Made by a program: the position numbers and the translations under genes
The notes under the pieces: model-generated
What the model was told of the DNA's origin: nothing
Databases searched by the model: none
What the model saw: the letters and a program-made list of their open reading frames with translations, nothing else
Shown: positions 7,831 to 13,967 of the stretch, in pieces
How positions within the stretch are numbered: position 1 is the first letter of the stretch
How the letters are laid out: the number at the start of each line of letters is the position of its first letter
NCBI GenBank assembly: GCA_035275545.1
Contig: DATEMP010000204.1
Location: 1 to 21,718 of the forward strand
From: WS-11 sp035275545
Lineage (GTDB): Bacteria > Eisenbacteria > RBG-16-71-46
Direction: 5' to 3'
DNA: 21,718 bases

Positions 7831-9237
7831 TCAGCCCCGGGTCGGCTGAAGCGCCGCCAGCATCTCCCCGATCGAAGTGAGCTTGGAGCGCGGGCGGCCG
7901 AGCGGCGTGCCACGCTCGATCTCGATCTGGTCCAGGCGCTTCCAGTCGGGGAACGTCACCACCAACGGCTGGCGCTCGCGCACCAGGGCTTCGAGCGCCG
8001 CGGGATCGGGCGCGGGCGGCACGGGCAGGGTGCCCGCGGCGGCGTCCTCGAGCAGCACGTTCACGGTCTCGACCGAGTCGGCCTTGTTGTTCCCGATCAC
8101 GCCGGTGGGCCCGCGCTTGATCCAGCCGGTGGCGTAGTGACCGGCGAGCGGCACTTTGGTCGCGCCGTCGAGCACCCGGCCCTTGAGATTGGGTATCAAC
8201 CCGGTGCGCGGCTCGAACGGCACGTCGGGGAGCGCCACGCCGCGGTAGCCCACCGAGCGGAACACCAGCTCCGCGGGCAGCACCTCGGTCTCGCCGGTCG
8301 CCTCGGTGACGATCGCGCCCGCGGCGTCCTTCACCAGCCGGGTGCGCGCCAGCTTCACGCCGCTGACGCGCCCGTCACCGCCGTCGATCAGCTCGAGCGG
8401 CGAGACCAGGAAGCGGATCGCGAGCGCCCGCGGCTTCCCCTCGCGCGTGCGGCGCGAGAACTCCTGCACGATGTCGACCTTGGCCTTGGTGGCGGCACGC
8501 GCCGCCGCCAGCTCCTCGGCGCTTAGCGGGTCGACCGCCGCCTCGTCGGGGCGCACGACGATGTCGGCGCCCGGCAGCTCGCCCAGCTCCTTGACCTCGA
8601 CGGTGGTGAACGCGGCCTGCACCGGACCGCGCCGGCCGAGGATCGAGACCTCGCGCACCCCGCTCACGCTCAGCGCCTCGATCGCGTAGTCGGCCATGTC
8701 GGTGGTGCGCAGCTCCTCGGGCGTCAGGCACAGGATGCGGGCCACGTCCACCGCCACGTTGCCGACGCCCACCACCGCGACGTGCTCGGCGCTCAGGTCG
8801 AAGACCCGGTCGCGGAAGTCGGGATGCCCGTTGTACCAGGCCACGAACTCGGTGGCCGAGTGGCTGCCCTCGAGATCCTCGCCCGGGATGCCGAGGCGCT
8901 TGTCGGTCTGCGCACCGCACGCATAGACGATCGCGTGCACGTGACGCTCGAGGTCGGCGCGGGTCACGTGCCGGCCGAACTCGACATTGCCGAAGAAGCG
9001 GAAGCCCGGGTGGGCGGCGATCTTCTCGTAGATTGCGATCACCGACTTGATCTTCTGGTGGTCGGGCGCGACCCCGCCGCGCACCAGGCCGTAGGGCGTC
9101 GGCAGGCGGTCGAACATGTCGACCGAGACCGCGCGGCCGGGCGCCTTGAGCAGGGCTTCCGCCGCGTAGAACGCGGCGGGCCCGGAGCCGATGATGGCGA
9201 TGCGAAGGGGCGGATCGGACGTGCCGGGCGCGCTCAT
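7831..9237 (-). CDS. fprA: FprA-type ferredoxin-NADP+ reductase (adrenodoxin reductase family)
   Basis: This 468-residue flavoenzyme exchanges electrons between NADP(H) and a ferredoxin. Visible sites are the FAD dinucleotide fold (IIGSGPAAFYAAEALL, 15-30), the family segment PTPYGLVRGGVAPDH (46-60), the NADP fold (VVGVGNVAVDVARIL, 155-169) and the second FAD contact GWIKRGPTGVIGNNKADS (371-388). Length and motif order match mycobacterial FprA and mitochondrial adrenodoxin reductase. It is unlike the plant-type or thioredoxin-reductase-like FNRs. Residues 400-468 are a C-terminal extension after the last family motif. A good promoter-like pair lies just upstream and there is no Shine-Dalgarno, so translation may be leaderless. 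It diverges from the MATE gene across 75 bases. Nearby KorAB and a small ferredoxin are plausible partners. Confidence 0.92.
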   Translation of the reverse strand: MSAPGTSDPPLRIAIIGSGPAAFYAAEALLKAPGRAVSVDMFDRLPTPYGLVRGGVAPDHQKIKSVIAIYEKIAAHPGFRFFGNVEFGRHVTRADLERHVHAIVYACGAQTDKRLGIPGEDLEGSHSATEFVAWYNGHPDFRDRVFDLSAEHVAVVGVGNVAVDVARILCLTPEELRTTDMADYAIEALSVSGVREVSILGRRGPVQAAFTTVEVKELGELPGADIVVRPDEAAVDPLSAEELAAARAATKAKVDIVQEFSRRTREGKPRALAIRFLVSPLELIDGGDGRVSGVKLARTRLVKDAAGAIVTEATGETEVLPAELVFRSVGYRGVALPDVPFEPRTGLIPNLKGRVLDGATKVPLAGHYATGWIKRGPTGVIGNNKADSVETVNVLLEDAAAGTLPVPPAPDPAALEALVRERQPLVVTFPDWKRLDQIEIERGTPLGRPRSKLTSIGEMLAALQPTRG

Positions 9238-9247
9238 GGGAGCGTGC

Positions 9248-9277
9248 AGGATAGGGAGGCGCGCGCGCCGTCGTCAA
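9248..9277 (-). promoter_or_regulatory. Candidate sigma-70 promoter of the FprA gene
   Basis: On the minus strand TTGACG (9277-9272), an 18-base spacer and TATCCT (9253-9248) give one of the best promoter matches in the window. Ten bases separate the -10 from the ATG at 9237, so a leader of only about four bases is expected. No Shine-Dalgarno is present. Confidence 0.55.
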
Positions 9278-9300
9278 TGCGCGCGCCGGAGCGGCGATGG

Positions 9301-9306
9301 TATCTT
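9301..9306 (+). promoter_or_regulatory. Candidate -10 element of the MATE gene
   Basis: TATCTT ends six bases before the ATG at 9313, so transcription would start at the ATG itself. No convincing -35 is visible at 16-18 bases, and no Shine-Dalgarno is well placed. The element sits back to back with the FprA promoter. Confidence 0.35.
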
Positions 9307-9312
9307 GGCGCG

Positions 9313-10692
9313 ATGCAGGATCTCACCAGCGGCTCGCTCGTCCGCCATCTGCTCAAGACCACCACGTTCATGCTGGTGACGATGGCGACCCAGACCCTCT
9401 ACTTCCTGGTCGATCTCTACTGGGTGGGACGGCTGGGGCGCGAGGCGGTCGCGGCGGTCGGGATCAGCGGCAACCTCATGTTCGTGGTGCTCGCGGTGAC
9501 GATGATGCTCGGCGTGGGCACCACGACGCTGGTCGCGCACGCGGTGGGCCGCAAGGACCACGAGCGCGCGCTGCTGGTGTTCAACCAGTCCCAGGTGGTC
9601 TCGGTCGGCGTGGGCGTGCTGTTCCTGATCATCACCATGGCGATCCGTCTCCCCTACGCGAACGCGCTGAGCGCCGACGCGAAGACCGCCGAGCTCGCGG
9701 CCGCCTATCTGCTGTGGTTCATCCCCGCCTCGGCGTTCCAGTTCGCGATGGTGGCGATGGCGGCGGCGCTGCGCGGCACCGGGAACTTCAAGCCCGGGAT
9801 GGTGGTGCAGACCGCCACCGTGATCCTCAACATGATCCTCGCGCCGATCCTCATCTTCGGCTGGGGCACCGGGCGGCCGATGGGCGTCGCGGGGGCGGCG
9901 GTGGCCACGCTGGTCGCGGTGGTGGTGGGCACGGTGTGGCTGGCGACCTACTTCCGCACCAAGGATGCGTATCTGCACATGGTGCCCGCCGACTGGAAGC
10001 CGCAGTTCAAGCTGTGGGGTGCGATGCTCAAGATCGGCCTGCCCGCGGGCGCCGAGTTCGCGCTGGTGGCGGTCTACCTGTTCGTGGTCTACGCGGTCAT
10101 CCGTCCGTTCGGTGCCGCCGCGCAGGCGGGGTTCGGGATCGGCATGCGCATCCTCCAGGCCGGATTCATGCCGGTGGTGGCACTCGGCTTCGCGGTCTCG
10201 CCGGTCGCGGGCCAGAACTTCGGCGCCCGCAAGTACGACCGGGTGCGCGAGACGTTCCGCACCGCCGCCTTGATCTCCGGCGTGGCGATGGTCCTGTTCG
10301 CGATCGTATGCCACATCGTGCCGGGACCGATGTTCCACGTGTTCTCGCGCGACCCGGAGGTGGTCGGAGTGGGCGAGACCTACCTCAAGATCGTCTCGTG
10401 GAACTTCGTCGCCTCGGGAATCGTATTCGTCGCCTCGAGCACGTTCCAGGCGATCGGGAACACCGTGCCCTCGCTGCTGAGCTCCTTCGCGCGCATCCTG
10501 GTGCTGGTGCCGCTCGCGATCGTCATGTCGCGGCTGCCGGGATTCGAGCTGCGCTGGATCTGGTACCTCTCGGTCGCCGCGGTCACGCTCCAGGTGATGC
10601 TCAGCCTGCTCCTGCTGCGCCGCGAGTTCCGCATCCGCATGGGCCCGGGAGCGCCGGCGCCGGCGGTGGTGCAGACCGAAGTCCCGGCGTGA
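9313..10692 (+). CDS. MATE-family efflux transporter
   Basis: This 459-residue inner-membrane protein exports drugs or metabolites using a Na+ or H+ gradient. It is almost entirely hydrophobic, with about twelve membrane segments in two halves. The family signature ALRGTGNFKPGM (152-163) in the first half is mirrored in the second by FQAIGNTVPSLLSS. Other typical pieces are LVDLYWVGRLG (32-42) near the start and AGQNFGARKYDRV in the second half. The ATG at 9313 gives the usual MATE N-terminus, whereas the longer open frame upstream runs inside the divergent FprA gene. The stop overlaps the GTG start of the DinB-like gene (GTGA), so they are probably co-translated. The substrate cannot be read. 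Confidence 0.93.
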   Translation: MQDLTSGSLVRHLLKTTTFMLVTMATQTLYFLVDLYWVGRLGREAVAAVGISGNLMFVVLAVTMMLGVGTTTLVAHAVGRKDHERALLVFNQSQVVSVGVGVLFLIITMAIRLPYANALSADAKTAELAAAYLLWFIPASAFQFAMVAMAAALRGTGNFKPGMVVQTATVILNMILAPILIFGWGTGRPMGVAGAAVATLVAVVVGTVWLATYFRTKDAYLHMVPADWKPQFKLWGAMLKIGLPAGAEFALVAVYLFVVYAVIRPFGAAAQAGFGIGMRILQAGFMPVVALGFAVSPVAGQNFGARKYDRVRETFRTAALISGVAMVLFAIVCHIVPGPMFHVFSRDPEVVGVGETYLKIVSWNFVASGIVFVASSTFQAIGNTVPSLLSSFARILVLVPLAIVMSRLPGFELRWIWYLSVAAVTLQVMLSLLLLRREFRIRMGPGAPAPAVVQTEVPA

Positions 10693-11141
10693 GCGACCTC
10701 CTCTTCGCGCGGCTGAAGGAGATCCTGCGCGAGACCTTCGAGGGCGCCCTTCCCGGCGAAGGCACCGAATACCTCGATCACGCCTCCGGGATCCGCGCCA
10801 CGCTCGCGCCGCTCAGCGCCAGGCAGGCGTCGCAGCGATTCGACGGCCATCCGAGCATCGCCGCCCACGCCCGGCACATGGCGTTCCACCTGCGCGTCAC
10901 CGCCGAGTGGGTGCAGGGCGTGCGCGAGAAGCGCGACTGGCTCGGGAGCTTCGAGCCTCAGACCGTGGACGAGCGCGAGTGGAAGGCGATCCAAACCGAC
11001 CTCGAGTCGGCGCGCGCCGAATTCCTCGCGGCGATGGAGTCGCTGGGCCCCAAGCTCGCCGAAGAGGGCGCCGGCCTCGGCGCCATCGCCCACCTCGCCT
11101 ACCACCTGGGCGCCATCCGTCAGCTCCTGCACCGCGTCTGA
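10689..11141 (+). CDS. DinB-like four-helix protein
   Basis: This 150-residue protein looks like the DinB/YfiT superfamily of metal-binding four-helix bundles, which include bacillithiol and mycothiol transferases and many proteins of unknown role. It is all-helical by composition, with histidines in HARHMAFHL (60-68) and AHLAYHLGAIRQ (134-145); one from the first cluster and one or both from the second could hold the metal. The GTG start at 10689 overlaps the MATE stop and has no Shine-Dalgarno, which fits coupling. The pairing with an efflux pump suggests a role in small-molecule stress or detoxification, but that is only context. The family call rests on fold-level similarity, not a diagnostic motif. 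Confidence 0.75.
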   Translation: MSDLLFARLKEILRETFEGALPGEGTEYLDHASGIRATLAPLSARQASQRFDGHPSIAAHARHMAFHLRVTAEWVQGVREKRDWLGSFEPQTVDEREWKAIQTDLESARAEFLAAMESLGPKLAEEGAGLGAIAHLAYHLGAIRQLLHRV

Positions 11142-11147
11142 TCGCCG

Positions 11148-11166
11148 CTCGCGCCCGTGACGCGAG
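11148..11166 (+). terminator. Possible weak terminator after the MATE-DinB pair
   Basis: CTCGCG (11148-11153) and CGCGAG (11161-11166) form a 6-bp hairpin with a 7-base loop starting seven bases past the DinB-like stop. No U-tract follows, so it may be only a chance GC-rich hairpin. Confidence 0.25.
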
Positions 11167-11201
11167 GCGCCATCGAGAGTTGCGGGCATGTCGTGTTCGC
11201 C

Positions 11202-11229
11202 TTGACCGCCCCCGGCGCTGTGCTAGCGT
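11202..11229 (+). promoter_or_regulatory. Candidate promoter of the nucleotidyltransferase-TPM-lemA operon
   Basis: TTGACC (11202-11207), a 16-base spacer and TAGCGT (11224-11229) end nine bases before the ATG at 11239. No Shine-Dalgarno is present between them, so a nearly leaderless mRNA is expected. Confidence 0.45.
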
Positions 11230-11238
11230 CCCTGCCCC

Positions 11239-11994
11239 ATGAACGACCGGGTGGTGATGAGCACCGAGCCCACGCCCACCGCCCTCGCGGCGACGCGGGA
11301 GTGGCTCGCGCCGGTGCGCACCGCGCTGGGCGCCGAGTTCCTCGCCGCCTACCTGCACGGCAGTGCCCTCACCCAGGGCTTCGACGAGCGCCGCTCGCGC
11401 GTGAACGTGCTGGTGGTCTCGCGCTCGCTCAACCTCGACGTGCTCGACGCGGTGCGCAACGCGATCCCCGAGGACCGCAAGCCGCCCCACGTCTCGCCGC
11501 TCTTCCTCACCCAGCGCCAGATCGAGAACTCGCTCGACGTGTTTCCGATCGAGTGGCTCGACATCAAGGAGCGCCACCTGCTCATCGAGGGCCAGGACGT
11601 GCTGGGCGCCTACGACGTGCCGCGCAGCAACCTCCGGCTCCAGCTCGAGCAGGAGCTGCGCGAGAAGCTCATCGGCCTGCGGCAGGCCTACCTCGCGAAC
11701 GCGAAGCGGCCGGAGGCACTCGAAGACGTGCTCCGGGCGGCGTCGAGCAGCTTCGCGACGCTGTGCCGCGCGCTGCTCCGGCTGCGCGGTGAGCCGCCGC
11801 CCGCCCACGCGCCGCAGGTCATCGAGCGGGTCGCCGACCTGTTCGGACTCCAGGCCGAGGGCCTGCTCGCCGCGCACCTGGTGCGCCAGGGCGAGCGGCA
11901 CTTCAAGACCACGGAGATCATGGCGCACTACCGCCGCTATCTGGTCGAGGTCGAGCGCCTGGTGAACGCCATCGACGAGATGCGCGTTCCATGA
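11239..11994 (+). CDS. Nucleotidyltransferase-fold protein with degenerate active site
   Basis: This 251-residue cytoplasmic protein has an N-terminal domain resembling small nucleotidyltransferases and a helical C-terminal half (about 130-245). The segment YLHGSALTQGF (38-48) matches the GS-containing start of the active site. The strand that should read S-D-x-D followed by hydrophobics instead reads SRVNVLVV (53-60), so arginine and asparagine stand where the two metal-binding aspartates belong. A later strand, FPIEWLDI (102-109), could contribute an acidic residue. The protein therefore looks like a non-catalytic relative. The C-terminal helices resemble those attached to other nucleotidyltransferases (HEPN-like), with moderate certainty. 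ATG 11239 is preferred over ATG 11257 because of the promoter position. The stop overlaps the next ATG (ATGA), so it is translationally coupled to the TPM gene. Confidence 0.65.
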   Translation: MNDRVVMSTEPTPTALAATREWLAPVRTALGAEFLAAYLHGSALTQGFDERRSRVNVLVVSRSLNLDVLDAVRNAIPEDRKPPHVSPLFLTQRQIENSLDVFPIEWLDIKERHLLIEGQDVLGAYDVPRSNLRLQLEQELREKLIGLRQAYLANAKRPEALEDVLRAASSSFATLCRALLRLRGEPPPAHAPQVIERVADLFGLQAEGLLAAHLVRQGERHFKTTEIMAHYRRYLVEVERLVNAIDEMRVP

Positions 11995-12920
11995 GCGCGC
12001 GGCGCGCCCCGGCGCGCCGCGACGACCTGAACCTGCTGCGCCGCATCACGGCCGGCCGTCGTCGCGCGCGGTTCGCATGGGCATTCGGTTTGGCGATGCT
12101 GCTGACCGGCGCGATCGCGGTGAGCGCGCGCGCCCAGGATTCCACGGGCACGCCGGGGATTCCGCCGCCGGTCGGCTTCGTCAACGATCGCGCGGACAAG
12201 CTGAGCGACACCGACCGGGCCAAGCTCGAGGCGTTCCTCGACCAGCTCAAGCAGAAGACCGGCGCCGAGTTCGCGGTGCTGATCGTGCCCACCACCGCGC
12301 CGATCACGCCCAGCGAGTACAAGGTGCAGGTATTCAATCGCTGGGGCCTGGGAAAGAAGGGGGAAGACAACGGCATCCTGATGCTGGTCGCGATCGAGGA
12401 GCGCCAGGTGCGCTTCGAGACCGGCTACGGCCTGGAGGGCGTGCTTCCGGACGGACTCCAGTCGCGCATCTTCCGCAACGAGATGGCGCCCCGTTTCCGC
12501 GACGGCGACTGGGCGGGAGGCGTGACCGCCGGGGTGCTCGCGTGCGCCACGCGCATCGCCGCCGAGAAGGGCGTGACGCTCGAGTGGGACGGGCGCGAGC
12601 TGCGCTACACGTCGCGCCGGCCCCAGGGTTTCATCACGACCCGCATGATCGCGCTCGGGTTCATCCTGGCGTTCGTCCTCCTCATGGTGATCCTGAACTC
12701 GAAGATCAGCGGCCCCGGCCCACCGGCGCGCCGGAGGCGGGGGGGCGGCTGGTACGTCGGCCCGGGCGGCGGGTTCTTCGGCGGCGGCTTCGGGGGCGGC
12801 TGGGGCGGGGGCTCGTTCGGCGGTGGGGGCTTCGGCGGAGGCGGAGGTGGCGGTGGCGGCGGCTTCGGCGGGTTCGGTGGAGGCAGCAGTGGCGGTGGTG
12901 GTGGTGGCGGGAGCTGGTGA
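11991..12920 (+). CDS. TPM-domain membrane protein with glycine-rich tail (YgcG-like)
   Basis: This 309-residue protein has a basic N-terminal stretch, then a signal sequence (about 28-48, cleavage near ARA/Q at 46-49). An exported TPM domain follows (about 60-200) with VNDRADKLSD (64-73), KKGEDNGILMLVAIEERQVR (122-141) and ETGYGLEGVLPDG (143-155). One membrane span lies at about 217-236. The last 70 residues (241-309) are almost pure glycine with Phe, Trp and Ser, ending in GSW. TPM proteins with this layout commonly sit beside lemA and are thought to act in envelope maintenance; the domain has been linked to phosphatase activity in plants. The ATG overlaps the upstream stop. The signal sequence starts unusually far in, so an internal start is possible, but the overlap supports 11991. 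Confidence 0.88.
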   Translation: MSARRAPARRDDLNLLRRITAGRRRARFAWAFGLAMLLTGAIAVSARAQDSTGTPGIPPPVGFVNDRADKLSDTDRAKLEAFLDQLKQKTGAEFAVLIVPTTAPITPSEYKVQVFNRWGLGKKGEDNGILMLVAIEERQVRFETGYGLEGVLPDGLQSRIFRNEMAPRFRDGDWAGGVTAGVLACATRIAAEKGVTLEWDGRELRYTSRRPQGFITTRMIALGFILAFVLLMVILNSKISGPGPPARRRRGGGWYVGPGGGFFGGGFGGGWGGGSFGGGGFGGGGGGGGGGFGGFGGGSSGGGGGGGSW

Positions 12921-12968
12921 TCGGAAGGTGCAACGCGGCGGCGGTGCCGCACGTAATGCGATGTCGGC

Positions 12969-12987
12969 GGCCGGCTCCGTGCCGGCC
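12969..12987 (+). other. Hairpin immediately before the lemA ribosome-binding site
   Basis: GGCCGGC (12969-12975), a 5-base loop and GCCGGCC (12981-12987) form a perfect 7-bp stem ending three bases before the AAAGGAG at 12991. It could separate expression of the TPM gene from lemA by RNA processing, or partially block the ribosome site. There is no U-tract, so it is not a clear terminator. Confidence 0.4.
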
Positions 12988-13004
12988 ATGAAAGGAGCGG
13001 GACG

Positions 13005-13583
13005 ATGAAACGTGGTCTCATCGTGGTGGGCGTCATCGCGGTGCTGCTCATGATGGTGGGCGGTTGTCTGGTCGGGAACTACAACCGCCTGGTGACCAGC
13101 AAGGAGGCGGTCGACCAGCGGTGGGCGCAGGTCAACAACCAGCTCCAGCGCCGGAACGACCTGATCGGGAACCTGGCGGAGACCGTGAAGGGCACCGCGA
13201 CCCAGGAGCAGGAGGTGTTCGGCCAGATCGCCAACGCCCGCGCCCAGATGGCCGGGGCGCGCACGCCGGAGCAGGGCATCGAGGCGGGACGCGCGATGGA
13301 CTCCGCGCTCGGCCGGCTGCTGGTGGTGGTGGAGAACTACCCGCAGCTGCGCAGCAACGAGGCGTTCATGCAGCTCATGGACGAGCTGGCGGGCACCGAG
13401 AACCGGCTCGCGACCGAGCGCATGCGCTACAACGAGCAGGTGCAGGCGTTCAACGTGCAGGTGAAGCGTTTCCCGACCAACCTCTACGCGACCATGTTCA
13501 ACTTCAAGGAGGCGACCTACTACCAGGTCCCCGAAGGCGCCCGCCAGGTGCCCAAGGTGGATTTCGGAAGCCTCAAGCGGTAG
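13005..13583 (+). CDS. lemA: LemA family protein
   Basis: LemA proteins are small envelope proteins with an N-terminal membrane anchor and a coiled helical domain; their molecular role is not settled. This 192-residue protein has a hydrophobic segment at about 5-20, then GNYNRLVTSKEAVDQRWAQV (24-43), which is the family signature, and the conserved C-terminal region with ENRLATERMRYNEQVQAFN and RFPTNLYATMFNF. A cysteine after VGG (residue 21) could be a lipobox, making it a lipoprotein; the sequence is close to but not at consensus. AAAGGAG lies about eight bases before the ATG. It follows the TPM gene by 84 bases on the same strand and is probably part of the same operon. Confidence 0.93.
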   Translation: MKRGLIVVGVIAVLLMMVGGCLVGNYNRLVTSKEAVDQRWAQVNNQLQRRNDLIGNLAETVKGTATQEQEVFGQIANARAQMAGARTPEQGIEAGRAMDSALGRLLVVVENYPQLRSNEAFMQLMDELAGTENRLATERMRYNEQVQAFNVQVKRFPTNLYATMFNFKEATYYQVPEGARQVPKVDFGSLKR

Positions 13584-13967
13584 CCCCACGGGCCCCGGGG
13601 GGGCGGCCAAATCGCTCCCTCCGGGTGGTGGATATCTTTGCGATACGCCCGACCGGGCTTCGGCCCGGGACGGCGCCCCCGCGGGGGGAGGGACTCCGGC
13701 GCCCTCCTCCCGCGCCCGTTTCGTGCCCGCATCCGCGCGCCCGACAGGCCGGTGCGCGCGCCCCGCGCACCACTGCCGGGCCCCGCCGGGCGCACGGGGC
13801 CTTCCGCATCCGCCCGGCCTGCATCTTGCAGAACCCCCGCGGTCGCGCCATTGCCGTGTCCATCCGGTGACCCCTTGCGTGCCCGCCCCCGGGCCAGGGT
13901 CGCCCCGAATGCAGCAAGATGAGCCAGCGGTCCCGGGCGGACCCGGCCGATTACCAAGGAGCTCGTG
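13584..13967 (+). other. Non-coding, hairpin-rich region upstream of the coiled-coil gene
   Basis: No gene is visible in these 384 bases. Successive inverted repeats occur: a 6-bp stem with a TTCG loop (13653-13668), a 10-bp stem including one G-T wobble with a 9-base loop (13683-13711), a perfect 8-bp stem with a 5-base loop (13751-13771), a 6-bp stem with an 11-base loop (13779-13801) and a 5-bp stem with a 3-base loop (13819-13831). TATCTT at 13633-13638, a possible -10 with no good -35, lies just before the first hairpin. The region may be a structured 5' leader of the next gene, a small RNA, or part of the lemA terminator. Very high GC makes chance hairpins common. AAGGAG at 13956-13961 is the ribosome-binding site of the gene at 13968. 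Confidence 0.45.

Noticed and set aside
8782..9312. Upstream extension of the MATE open frame
   Set aside because: This part runs antisense inside the FprA gene; the MATE N-terminus typical of the family begins at 9313.
12711..12917. Gly-rich 3' end of the TPM gene as a DNA repeat or a sequencing artefact
   Set aside because: The frame stays intact to a proper stop, and Gly-rich tails are common in TPM/YgcG-type proteins, so it is part of the gene.
13823..13921. Inverted CATCTTGC / GCAAGATG about 85 bases apart before the coiled-coil gene
   Set aside because: Only 8 bases match and the flanks do not; too short to call an operator or a site pair.
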